Assembly: GCA_016285885.1 (NCBI GenBank)
Contig: JAEERP010000002.1
Location: 124,001-188,000 of the forward strand
Length of the DNA: 64,000 nucleotides
Direction of reading: 5' to 3'
Source: Paludibacteraceae bacterium
GTDB lineage: Bacteria > Bacteroidota > Bacteroidia > Bacteroidales > Paludibacteraceae
The position numbers and the translations under genes are program-made. Below the pieces are notes generated by a model. That model saw only the letters and a list, made by a program, of their open reading frames with translations. It had not been told where the DNA came from and did no database searches. Positions 34,653-42,998 of this stretch are shown piece by piece (the stretch's first letter is position 1; each line of letters opens with the position of its first letter).

Positions 34653-36593
34653 TCATTTCAGGATAATCTTCTCTATGTATGTATTCTCTCCTGCGTTGAC
34701 ATGAACAAAGTAAACACCGCTCGACTTGCCTTCAAGGTTGATGGCTTGTCCACGTCCCGTGCCACTTGTTGTGTAAACCGTTTTGCCGGTCGCATCAGTG
34801 ATGGTGATATGGAAGTCCACATCTTCAGTGGCGAAGGAGATGAAGAATTCTCCGTCAGTCGGGTTAGGGTAGAGGTATATGCCTCCTCTCCTTGATTCAA
34901 CGTCGGAAATCACCTCGTCAGTAAGGAATTCGTCATCATCCTCAATACTCATCATGCGAAGTGTGTTCGTTCCGCCATAAGAGCAACTGTAGGCTTGTTT
35001 CTTGGCTGAGAATTTCGCTCCTTTCGCAACCTTGAAGCCTTTCTTTAATTGGATCTTTTCTGCGCGGAAAGATGTTTTCCCGCTCTTTACGACCACATTG
35101 CCTTTCCCGTTGCTGTTGTTGGAGTAGATGTCATATCCAGCCATGATCGTATTGGCAAAAGCGTCGACTTCACCTGTTAAGGTTTTGTTTTGGAACATCA
35201 GTAAGTCTGCGCCAACGTATGGGGCGTAATTATGCTTGCGTATGGTCACTACATAAGGGAACTTGATCCCTACAAAGATGTGCTCAGATTCGCTTGAACC
35301 CATCTTGTATGTGCGGAAGTAGGATTTCCCGTTGTCAACAAGACTTGTCACTGTCACTGTGCAACCTTTTACATCGTTGGTGTTTACGCGGAGGTTGTCT
35401 CCTTCCAGACTTATTCTTGGTTTACCCAAACAGATTGGCTCCTGCGAGAACATCTCCATTGCAGGATCTCCGAAATAGTGGTATCCCAGAATGTTTTTGT
35501 AGTAGCAATTGTTTTTGGCCGCAATGTTTTTAGCATTCGTTAGGATCTCTCCCATGCCATATTGGACGTTGCCGTTGTAACTGTAGTTACTTTCGCATTT
35601 GTTCTCGAAATTAAGATCTGTCCATGCGGAATTCACCAATGCGCCAACAAAAGCAATGTCAGAGGATCCATAAGATGCACCTGTGCAAGCCATCACGCCA
35701 ATCGCACCTCCATTCTTTTTGTTTAACAATTCTCCAGCCAAACACTTGCCTGCGTTGAAGTTACCTGAATTACAGCACATGCTGAATACGATAGGCAGCT
35801 TGTCGCCGTTGGTTAATTTATTGATGTGTTGTGGCTTGAATTCTAACCCAGACCATACAGTGTCACCTCCGTGTCCACAATAGATTGTGAAGAATTTTCC
35901 ACTGTTTATTGCCTTGACAATGTCATTCCCATTCTTTTTCCATGCTGTATTGTCAGATATCAAATCACTTGGCACCTCGGAACATCTTGTCTCTCCTTTG
36001 TAATTGTGGACTGTGTCGGTCGCATAAAGACGAGTTCTTGTGTATTTGTATTTCTTAACCAGTGCGGTACCCACCTCTTCCGATGTCTTTAAACTAATGT
36101 TGTTATTCCCCGTACAACTTATGATGTTTTTGTAAAAGGATTTGTTTGTCGGAGGTGTTTTCTCGTATTTGATAATCTTGTCAACTACGGTGTTCGCGGT
36201 TGTAGCGTCATCAACAGGGATTCTGCCTAGTGCTTTGTCTGTCGTCAATGAAGTGGCACTACATACGTAAAGCATATCTGTATTTACGCCATCGTGGGTG
36301 TTGGTTGGAACCAACTTGACACCTCCAAAGAACAAGATATATTTGATGCCGCTATTCTTTTTCAGCGTGCTATCAATACTGGTTTTTACAGCAGTTGGGT
36401 TGCTCCATTTAGCTCTGGATAGTACAATTGTCTTGTTCCCGTATTGGGTTTTCCAATTGGCTAATTTTTGAGCCGGCGCCGATAGCCCGGTTGTCGTCAC
36501 GATCAGATAGGAAGCTTGTGTGCTTTCTCCTGCCGCGAGACAAGAAAGGATTGACGCCATGGACACGAATAAAGCTATGATTATTCTATTCAT
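34653..36593 (-). CDS. Gingipain-family cysteine protease (C25) with T9SS type A sorting domain
   Basis: 646 residues. Signal peptide 1-22. The catalytic domain starts almost at once (YLIVTTTGLSAPA at 29) and runs to about 395, so the long propeptide of gingipains is absent. His241 (IYCGHGGDT) and Cys274 (FSMCCNSGNF, second Cys) are 33 residues apart, the same spacing as His211-Cys244 of RgpB. FGDPAMEMF closes the domain. An Ig-like domain follows (about 400-475), then a linker, then the type A sorting domain (GIYLYPNPTDGEFFISF, ITITDATGKTVY, GVYFVHV, EKIILK). It is a T9SS-exported surface or secreted protease. It lies 18 bases after the 292-residue protein gene, so they form an operon. Confidence 0.87.
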   Translation of the reverse strand: MNRIIIALFVSMASILSCLAAGESTQASYLIVTTTGLSAPAQKLANWKTQYGNKTIVLSRAKWSNPTAVKTSIDSTLKKNSGIKYILFFGGVKLVPTNTHDGVNTDMLYVCSATSLTTDKALGRIPVDDATTANTVVDKIIKYEKTPPTNKSFYKNIISCTGNNNISLKTSEEVGTALVKKYKYTRTRLYATDTVHNYKGETRCSEVPSDLISDNTAWKKNGNDIVKAINSGKFFTIYCGHGGDTVWSGLEFKPQHINKLTNGDKLPIVFSMCCNSGNFNAGKCLAGELLNKKNGGAIGVMACTGASYGSSDIAFVGALVNSAWTDLNFENKCESNYSYNGNVQYGMGEILTNAKNIAAKNNCYYKNILGYHYFGDPAMEMFSQEPICLGKPRISLEGDNLRVNTNDVKGCTVTVTSLVDNGKSYFRTYKMGSSESEHIFVGIKFPYVVTIRKHNYAPYVGADLLMFQNKTLTGEVDAFANTIMAGYDIYSNNSNGKGNVVVKSGKTSFRAEKIQLKKGFKVAKGAKFSAKKQAYSCSYGGTNTLRMMSIEDDDEFLTDEVISDVESRRGGIYLYPNPTDGEFFISFATEDVDFHITITDATGKTVYTTSGTGRGQAINLEGKSSGVYFVHVNAGENTYIEKIILK

Positions 36594-36611
36594 GACTTAT
36601 GTGTTTTGTGG

Positions 36612-37490
36612 TTATTTCTTCAACATTTCCATTTCAGCCTTCAAGGCCTTGTTCTCTTTCTCTAACTCGATCATGTGGAGGGTGAGTTCCTCTACCTTTT
36701 CGAGGAGCAAGTTGCTCATTTGTGATACGCTCATGCCGTTCTCTGAAATCTCGGCAGCGGATGGTACGCCTGGCAAGTGCTTGTTCTCCTTCACGTAGCT
36801 CTCAACCTCGCTGAGTGGACGCAAGTTGTAGTTCTCTTCAAACACATAATCGGCAGCGTTGTTCAACTCCACGTTGATGTCCTGCGCCTTGATTTGGTTG
36901 GCTTTCAACACCTCAGCCACCTCGATCTCATTGTGACAAGTGATCTTGCCGGTAACGTCAAGGTTTGCGAGCATGTTAACGTTGTTCTTTTTCATCGTCA
37001 TTATTTTGGCGTTGCCATCTGTGGTAAAAGAGAAGTTCATTGCGGAGATCGCCAAGTCCGCAAAATTGTTCTTCCCTGATGATGAGATTCTCATTCCCTC
37101 AGTGACGCTATTGTCCTTCGAAATGAGGAGGTTGACTTTGCCTGCTTCATCTGTTGCATACACTCTCAACCATTTATTGAACCTATTGTCCGTTCCTTTA
37201 CAGATGAGGCTTCCGTTCATTGTTGTGGTGCCGGAAACCGTAAGGCTGCTATTTACTTTCGCGGTTGAATTAACAGTCACCGCTCCGTTGAGGTAGGTTG
37301 CCCCTTTTACATACAATTTGTAATTGGCGGTGCTTGAAGTTGGTGTGATTCCAATCGCCACATTGCTTGTGTTCCCTGTTAATGGATAGCTGTACAATCC
37401 ATAACTGTTTGATTTCCACGATTGTGCGTTCGCTGCGCATACTGACAAAGCAACTCCCATGGTTGCTACCATAATCCTTTTCAAATCCAT
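36612..37490 (-). CDS. Secreted protein with endosialidase-chaperone-like C-terminal region
   Basis: 292 residues. Signal peptide 1-22 (ends AANA). The N-terminal half is made of short Thr/Asn/Val-rich beta repeats (LNGAVTVNSTAKVNSSL) like phage tail-fibre or beta-helix proteins. The C-terminal part reads DYVFEENYNLRPLSEVESYV, HLPGVPSAAEISENGMSVSQ and a coiled coil of Glu/Lys (about 255-292); this resembles the peptidase_S74 intramolecular chaperone region but shorter and without a catalytic Ser that I can identify. Similar C-termini are common in Bacteroidota secreted proteins. It is the first gene of an operon with the C25 protease. Confidence 0.7.
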   Translation of the reverse strand: MDLKRIMVATMGVALSVCAANAQSWKSNSYGLYSYPLTGNTSNVAIGITPTSSTANYKLYVKGATYLNGAVTVNSTAKVNSSLTVSGTTTMNGSLICKGTDNRFNKWLRVYATDEAGKVNLLISKDNSVTEGMRISSSGKNNFADLAISAMNFSFTTDGNAKIMTMKKNNVNMLANLDVTGKITCHNEIEVAEVLKANQIKAQDINVELNNAADYVFEENYNLRPLSEVESYVKENKHLPGVPSAAEISENGMSVSQMSNLLLEKVEELTLHMIELEKENKALKAEMEMLKK

Positions 37491-37953
37491 TTTTTTTAAA
37501 TTTAAAAGTTAATAAAAAATACAATTTGGGGTCAGTCCCTCGTTGTTCTGCTCGATTGATAGAATTTTACTGATAGTGCCTGATCCCCAGTTCGCAATCG
37601 GCCTCTTGCATTTCAAAGTTACTTTTATTGTTTGGCTTGTCGTGAGGAATATTTCCTCATTTTATTGCTTTTGTTGGTTTTTATATTCCACAAAATCGTT
37701 GTTTGTGTATATTTAATTGCTTTTTATTTTGTGTATGCTTGAATTATGTTTGATTGATTATTAAATATTTACTGTTTTTAATTTTTTGTTTGCGGGTACG
37801 ATTGATCGTTTTGTTGTTTTTGATTGGGCTGTTTGAAAATGCAAAAATTGTGCCAATCTATGCGAATGGTTCGTTTTCCACAGTTTTTTTTGACGAATGA
37901 TGGTGTTTTCCGCAAGTAAGATGGCTGGGCATCTTTTCCTTCGCTAAAAAAAT
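37491..37953. other. AT-rich intergenic region between the secreted protein gene and the U32 gene
   Basis: 463 bases without a credible gene. It holds a -7-like TAACTTTG on the minus strand (37621-37614) upstream of the 292-residue protein gene, and a perfect 7-bp inverted repeat TGAGGAA-TAT-TTCCTCA (37643-37659) about where the -33 element would lie, which could be an operator. I see nothing else. Confidence 0.4.
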
Positions 37954-39771
37954 CTATTGTTTTTTGTCGATAATGGTCATTTCGCAGGTTTGACAGTCGA
38001 ATGAGAGGCGATACTCTTTCCCATTGTTGGCGATGAGGGTTAATGGCTCTTGGATCTCGTTCGCCGCTTTGTCTTGCTTTTTGCAGTAGCCTAATGTGTG
38101 GCGCAGGCAGTGCTTGCAGGTCATGACGGGTACGTTTTGGGGTGGCCGGCTCTCGAAGGATGGTGCGATTTTCTCCACTCCGTGTTGTTGGTAGAAGCGT
38201 CTTGCCGATTCGTTGTGCACGTTTCCTGTGTAGTCCAACTCTTTCAGCGGAAAGGCATGCGTGGTCTGCGGGAAGATTAGGCGGGACTTTTCTCTCTTCG
38301 CTTCCCTCTCTGTTTCTAACTGTTGCAGCAGTTCTCTCCTCCATTGGGTGATTTTTCCTGCGGGTATGAAATAGATGCCGCAGTTGAGCTCCACGTTTGT
38401 GACGTGGAAGATGGTGTTGCCGCTCTTCGTGAAGATGTTGCGCAGGTTGTCCCTTTGCCGCTCCTCGTTTTCGCATGGGGTCTTCCCCTCCTGGAGGGGC
38501 AGGGTGGCGGATATGCCGTCCTCGTCTGTGGCGGTGGCTTCGAAGCCTTCCTCTGTCTCTGTGAGGGTGATCCGCACGTCGATCTTCCTCTCGGCTGACT
38601 CTTTGGCGAGTAGTCGTTCGAAGGCTTGATCGAAGTTACGAAAGAGTGTGGTGCGTGGCGGCAGGGTGATCTTTTCCGCCGGTACGATGACATCACCATG
38701 GACGGTGTTGGCCCTGAAACCATGGAACTCTCCGTTGTGGTCGATGAAACAGAATCCGTCTCCGTTGGATAGCGTCTTGTCCGTGCGGACGATGATCTCA
38801 CCCCTCTGTGAGTAGGCGGTCCCGATCTTCTCGCCGATGGATTTGGGTGTGTCGGGTTGGATGATGTCCCGCTGCCTGCCGTGCAGGAAATAGTTGGTCG
38901 AGCCTCTGTGGAAGCTCTTGTCCGTGTTAGGTGTGAAGGTGTAGGTGCAGTGGCCTGAGCTAGCGGGTGCGTACTCCTTCCCCTCTAATATCTTGTCTAG
39001 AGCTTGACGGTAGTAGGCTGTCACGTTCTTCACGTAGGGAATATCTTTCAGCCTACCTTCTATTTTCAGGGAGCTGACGCCTGCGTCCTGTAGTTCCTTC
39101 AGATGGTTGGATAGGTTGAGGTCCTTCAGTGAGAGCAAGTGCTTCTCCTTGGCGAGGATGCGACCGGAGGCGTCTGCCAGCGTGTAGGGTAGTCTGCAGA
39201 ACTGCGCGCAATTGCCACGGTTGGCGCTTCGTCCGCACCCGTTCTGGCTCATGTAGCAGACACCGCTGTAGCTCACGCAGAGGGCTCCATGGATGAACGC
39301 CTCCAGTTTGACGTCTGTGCTTTGGCTGATCTGCCGAATCTGTTCGATGGATAGTTCCCTTGCCAAAACCACCTGCTCGAAGCCTGCCTCTGCCAGGAAC
39401 TTCACCTTTTCAGGGGTGCGGTTGTCCATTTGGGTGCTGGCGTGGAGTGGAATAGGGGGCAGGGCTAATTGGGTGATGCCCATGTCTTGTACGATGAGGG
39501 CGTCTGTTCCGGCCTCGTATAATTGGTGGATGAGGTGACCTGCCTGCTCCAGTTCTTGGTCGGTGAGGATGGTGTTGAGCGCCACGTAGACTTTCGCGTA
39601 GTACTGATGGGCGAACCGTGCGAGGCGTTCGATCTCCTCTATGCTGTTGCCGGCCGCTGCCCTTGCGCTAAACTGAGGTGCACCGATGTAGACAGCGTCC
39701 GCGCCGTGTTTCACGGCCTCGATGCCATGGCCCGCTGTCCGTGCGGGTGCGAGCAGTTCGATCTTGCGCAT
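37954..39771 (-). CDS. U32 family peptidase-like protein (RlhA/TrhP-like RNA hydroxylation)
   Basis: 605 residues from the ATG at 39771, which overlaps the metA stop codon (TAATG) and begins MRKIELLAPART, the normal start of the family; an in-frame start at 39861 inside metA is rejected. The U32 signature is present: GALCVSYSGVCYMSQNG, then GRSANRGNCAQFCRLPY. A collagenase-like C-terminal domain follows and the end carries CKHCLRHTLGYC and CQTC cysteine pairs. E. coli relatives RlhA and TrhP (YegQ) hydroxylate cytidine in 23S rRNA or uridine in tRNA using prephenate-dependent chemistry. Which RNA is targeted here is unknown. Confidence 0.85.
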   Translation of the reverse strand: MRKIELLAPARTAGHGIEAVKHGADAVYIGAPQFSARAAAGNSIEEIERLARFAHQYYAKVYVALNTILTDQELEQAGHLIHQLYEAGTDALIVQDMGITQLALPPIPLHASTQMDNRTPEKVKFLAEAGFEQVVLARELSIEQIRQISQSTDVKLEAFIHGALCVSYSGVCYMSQNGCGRSANRGNCAQFCRLPYTLADASGRILAKEKHLLSLKDLNLSNHLKELQDAGVSSLKIEGRLKDIPYVKNVTAYYRQALDKILEGKEYAPASSGHCTYTFTPNTDKSFHRGSTNYFLHGRQRDIIQPDTPKSIGEKIGTAYSQRGEIIVRTDKTLSNGDGFCFIDHNGEFHGFRANTVHGDVIVPAEKITLPPRTTLFRNFDQAFERLLAKESAERKIDVRITLTETEEGFEATATDEDGISATLPLQEGKTPCENEERQRDNLRNIFTKSGNTIFHVTNVELNCGIYFIPAGKITQWRRELLQQLETEREAKREKSRLIFPQTTHAFPLKELDYTGNVHNESARRFYQQHGVEKIAPSFESRPPQNVPVMTCKHCLRHTLGYCKKQDKAANEIQEPLTLIANNGKEYRLSFDCQTCEMTIIDKKQ

Positions 39772-40688
39772 TACCGTATACGACTGATGTTGTAGGGTGT
39801 TTTTTGGTAGACGAAGTAGTTCAACCAGTTGGTGAACAGGAGGTTGCCGTGGCTTCTCCATCGCACGATCGGCTTCTTGTTAGGGTCGTTGTCCTCGAAA
39901 TAGTTGCAAGGAATCTCAATCTCCAATCCCTTCTCCTTGTCCCTGAAATACTCGTCGCGGAGGGTGTTGGGCGCATATTCCGAGTGCCCGGTGACGAAGA
40001 ACTCACGTCCGTTTCTGCCTTGCACGATGTAGACGCCCGCCTCGTCGGACTCCGACAAGATCTTCAGTCCAGGGATCTTCTCGATGTCGGCTCTCCTTAT
40101 TTCGGAGTGGCGGCTGTGAGGCGCATAGAACAGATCGTCGAACCCTCTGAATATAGGGTTCTTCGCATCTAGGATCTTATGCTTGAAGATGCCGAATTTT
40201 TTCTTGTCCAAAGGGTATTTAGGAATGTTATAGTAGTGATATAGCCCAGCTTGCGCCGCCCAACAGATGAAGAGGGTGGAGGTGACGTGGGTTTTGGCCC
40301 AGTCGAATATCTCCACGATTTCGTCCCAATAGGTGACCTCTTCGAAGTCGAGGTTCTCCACGGGCGCTCCCGTGATGATCATGCCGTCATACCGTTGTTT
40401 TTTGATCGTCTCGAAGTCCTTGTAGAAGGTCAGCATGTGTTCCACAGGCGTGTTCTTAGAGGTGTGGCTCTTGACCTTCAACAGATCCAGCTCGATTTGT
40501 AGCGGCGTGTTGGAAAGTAGGCGGATGAGGTCGGTCTCCGTAGTGATTTTCAGGGGCATGAGGTTGAGAACGATGATCTTCAGTGGACGTATGTCTTGTG
40601 TGGATGCGGATTCCGAATCCTTCACGAAGATGTTCTCTCGCTTCAATGCCTCGACGGCTGGTAAATTTGATGGTATGTTTAATGGCAT
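39771..40688 (-). CDS. metA: Homoserine O-acyltransferase, predicted acetyl-CoA specific
   Basis: 305 residues. Catalytic triad at the same numbers as in E. coli: Cys142 (ICWAAQAG), His235 (TGHSEY) and Glu237. Position 111 is Glu (TGAPVEN), not Gly; in the Bacillus cereus enzyme Glu111 sets acetyl-CoA preference, while Gly111 goes with succinyl-CoA. So O-acetylhomoserine is the predicted product, matching the O-acetylhomoserine sulfhydrylase gene at 51231-52520. It forms an operon with the downstream U32 gene. A minus-strand TATCTTTG at 40722-40715 is the likely -7 box. Confidence 0.94.
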   Translation of the reverse strand: MPLNIPSNLPAVEALKRENIFVKDSESASTQDIRPLKIIVLNLMPLKITTETDLIRLLSNTPLQIELDLLKVKSHTSKNTPVEHMLTFYKDFETIKKQRYDGMIITGAPVENLDFEEVTYWDEIVEIFDWAKTHVTSTLFICWAAQAGLYHYYNIPKYPLDKKKFGIFKHKILDAKNPIFRGFDDLFYAPHSRHSEIRRADIEKIPGLKILSESDEAGVYIVQGRNGREFFVTGHSEYAPNTLRDEYFRDKEKGLEIEIPCNYFEDNDPNKKPIVRWRSHGNLLFTNWLNYFVYQKTPYNISRIR

Positions 40689-40775
40689 AATTTCCTCCTC
40701 TTCCCTTTTTTCTGCAAAGATACATATTATTTGGCTTGTAAGGTACTTTTGTGACTGTAATCAAATGCGTGTGCG

Positions 40776-40806
40776 TTTGATTTAACAAAAAAAAAGGATA
40801 TCTTTG
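40776..40806 (+). promoter_or_regulatory. Promoter of the radical SAM/lipoprotein locus
   Basis: TTTG at 40776-40779, 19 bases, TATCTTTG at 40799-40806; start predicted near 40813, 17 bases before the lipoprotein ATG. Confidence 0.7.
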
Positions 40807-40829
40807 TCAAATAGATTGATAATTTGTTT

Positions 40830-41285
40830 ATGAAAAGAGAGTTTTTTAAATTATTAAACGCAATGTTGGCTCTTATTTTGTCGTTGATCGGATACGAATC
40901 CTGCAAGGAAGAGACCGAGGATGCGGAATATGGCACCCCGACTGCTGAGTACATCTTCCGAGGGAAGGTGACGGATCTGGAGGGGAATGCGTTGCCGAAC
41001 GTGAAGGTTTCATTTGTGAGCAAGTACGTTGATGAGGGGCAACTCTTTATAAGTGAGGATTCTCTGACCTCTACGGATGCGGAAGGTAGGTATGTCGCAA
41101 GGCCACGGGACCTGTATTGGAAGAGTGACGCTGGACTGAGTTTCTCTCTGGGGGATGACGTGTACAAAGATACTTTCCTGACCCACTCGGATTTGGCTCC
41201 GCTGAAGGGCGGTGACGGCAGATGGTTTGAAGGACGTTCGGAAAACACGATAGATATTACGTTGGATATTCCTGCGGGCAAATGA
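40830..41285 (+). CDS. Lipoprotein of the radical SAM/lipoprotein system, copy 1
   Basis: 151 residues from ATG 40830. A lipoprotein signal ends IGYESC, and the Cys is followed by KEET, a K-(D/E)2 surface export signal. Then comes EYGTPTAEYIFRGKVTDLEG, a conserved box followed by a carboxypeptidase-regulatory-like beta-sandwich. The lipid Cys is the only Cys. The family is known from TIGRFAM models for an rSAM/lipoprotein system in Bacteroidota (recalled as TIGR04133/TIGR04134): a putative lipoprotein encoded next to a radical SAM enzyme, of unknown function. The next gene is a paralogue and the one after is the radical SAM enzyme. Confidence 0.78.
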   Translation: MKREFFKLLNAMLALILSLIGYESCKEETEDAEYGTPTAEYIFRGKVTDLEGNALPNVKVSFVSKYVDEGQLFISEDSLTSTDAEGRYVARPRDLYWKSDAGLSFSLGDDVYKDTFLTHSDLAPLKGGDGRWFEGRSENTIDITLDIPAGK

Positions 41286-41313
41286 TTGTGCCCAATACTA
41301 TAACTTTTTTATC

Positions 41314-41751
41314 ATGGGTAAGAGATTTTTTGGATTGCTAAATAAGTTTTTAGCGTTTTTGTTGGCGCTGCTGGGTGTTCAGTCATGCGACCCGGGTGCG
41401 GATGAATATGGATGCCCCTCCGCGGATTACATCTTTCAGGGGAAGGTGACGGATGAAGAGGGAAATCCTCTTCCTGACGTGAAGGTTTCAGGTTTGCCGG
41501 CTTATGAGTATTCTTTTTCTAGAAAGGATCTGGACTCCCTTTCCACCACAGGCGCTGATGGAACATATTCCGCGTTAGTACGTTCGGACTGTGGGGTGTA
41601 TGATTTAAAGGGATTGCGTTTTTCCGCCAAGGATGGAACGTATGTTGATACAGTATGGAAACAATCGGACCTCGCACCTTTCAAACATGGACATTCGTGG
41701 CATGAAGGTCTGTCGGAGAATACGTTGAACATCACTTTGAAGAAAAAGTAA
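41314..41751 (+). CDS. Lipoprotein of the radical SAM/lipoprotein system, copy 2
   Basis: 145 residues. Signal ends GVQSC with lipid Cys followed by DPGADEYG; unlike copy 1 it has no K-(D/E)2 export signal, so it may face the periplasm. The box EYGCPSADYIFQGKVTDEEG matches copy 1 but has Cys in place of Thr, and a further Cys lies in RSDCGVYD. The two copies share the ends (SDLAPFKHG..W.EGLSENTLNITL vs SDLAPLKGG..WFEGRSENTIDITL). These extra cysteines make copy 2 the better candidate for chemical modification. It ends 6 bases before the radical SAM ATG. Confidence 0.78.
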   Translation: MGKRFFGLLNKFLAFLLALLGVQSCDPGADEYGCPSADYIFQGKVTDEEGNPLPDVKVSGLPAYEYSFSRKDLDSLSTTGADGTYSALVRSDCGVYDLKGLRFSAKDGTYVDTVWKQSDLAPFKHGHSWHEGLSENTLNITLKKK

Positions 41752-41757
41752 TTGGGC

Positions 41758-42846
41758 ATGGAACGTCCTGACAATTTGTCTTTGAAGAAGCGGCTGGCGC
41801 TCCGATTATACGACAGCTACCGGCACAATGCCGCAAAGATTCACGAGTTAACGTATCTCTTCTGGGAGGCTACCTTGCGTTGCCCCCTGAATTGCTTGCA
41901 TTGCGGAAGCGATTGCCGGCAGGAGTCTGGTGTGAAGGACATGCCGGTGGAGGATTTCCTGAATGCGGTGCGTCAAATCATCCCTATCGTGGATCCTCAC
42001 CATACGATGATCGTCCTTACGGGAGGCGAGGTGCTTGTTCGCCGTGACATCGAACAGGCGGGACGGGCTTTGTACAGCATGGGTTTCCCTTGGGGAATTG
42101 TCACCAATGGCTATTTGCTGACGCCTGAGCGTTTGCAGTCTCTCTTGAACGCTGGCATGCGTGCGTGTACGGTTAGTTTGGATGGCTTGGAAGCGTCCCA
42201 TAATTGGCTGCGTCAGCATCCGAACTCTTTCCAGCGGGCGGTGGCGGCCATTCGCCTATTGCCTCATACAGACTTGCGTCATGATGTGGTCACCTGTGTA
42301 AACAACAGAAATTTTGACGAATTGCCGCAGATTAAGCAACTGCTGATCGACTGCGGCATCAAGGAGTGGCGCATCTTTACCATATTCCCTGTCGGCAGGG
42401 CGGCCGATAACCCGGACTTGCAACTGCCGGACGATAAGTTCAAGGCTGTTTTCGACTTTATTGAGGCGACCCGCAAGGAGGGCAAAATCAAGGCTAGCTA
42501 TGGTTGCGAAGGCTTCTTGGGGAATTATGAGACGAAGGTGCGGGATAATTTCTTCTTTTGCAGGGCGGGCATCAATGTGGCCTCCATTCTGGTGGACGGA
42601 AGCATATCCGCATGTCCTGATCTGCGTGGAAGATTCATTCAAGGCAATATCTACAAGGATGATTTCGCCGACGTGTGGCAAAACCGCTATCAAATCATGC
42701 GGGATAGGTCGTGGACCAAGGTCGGTATTTGCAGGGATTGTGAGTTCTATAAACATTGCGAGGGGAATGGTTTGCACCTACGTGACGAAGAACGGAATGA
42801 GCTCTACTTCTGTCACCTGAAGAGGATTATGGGCGGATTGAAATGA
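41758..42846 (+). CDS. Radical SAM/SPASM enzyme paired with lipoproteins
   Basis: 362 residues from ATG 41758. The radical SAM cluster CxxxCxxC is CPLNCLHC, preceded by YLFWEATLR. A SPASM-type auxiliary cluster region is at the C-terminus (CPDLRG, CRDCEFYKHCEG and a final CHL). SPASM proteins often modify peptides, for example in sactipeptide or PQQ formation. Directly downstream of two related lipoproteins, the likely substrates or partners. Nothing in the window tells what the modification is. Confidence 0.88.
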   Translation: MERPDNLSLKKRLALRLYDSYRHNAAKIHELTYLFWEATLRCPLNCLHCGSDCRQESGVKDMPVEDFLNAVRQIIPIVDPHHTMIVLTGGEVLVRRDIEQAGRALYSMGFPWGIVTNGYLLTPERLQSLLNAGMRACTVSLDGLEASHNWLRQHPNSFQRAVAAIRLLPHTDLRHDVVTCVNNRNFDELPQIKQLLIDCGIKEWRIFTIFPVGRAADNPDLQLPDDKFKAVFDFIEATRKEGKIKASYGCEGFLGNYETKVRDNFFFCRAGINVASILVDGSISACPDLRGRFIQGNIYKDDFADVWQNRYQIMRDRSWTKVGICRDCEFYKHCEGNGLHLRDEERNELYFCHLKRIMGGLK

Positions 42847-42998
42847 TTATGAATCAGTACGATAACATAGACGAGGGGTGGTGAATCCCTCGTTTTCTTG
42901 TATGTGCCCTTGTGGGCTGACCGTTTTTTGTGCGACAGAGAGGAAAGTGTGTTTTTTATTATACCTTTGTGGATGATTATTCATTTGGCTTTATATTC

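Noticed and set aside
37778-38476. 232-codon minus-strand frame overlapping the U32 gene
   Set aside because: It is a shifted-frame shadow with low-complexity Arg/Gln/His composition and no start context; the U32 frame explains the DNA.
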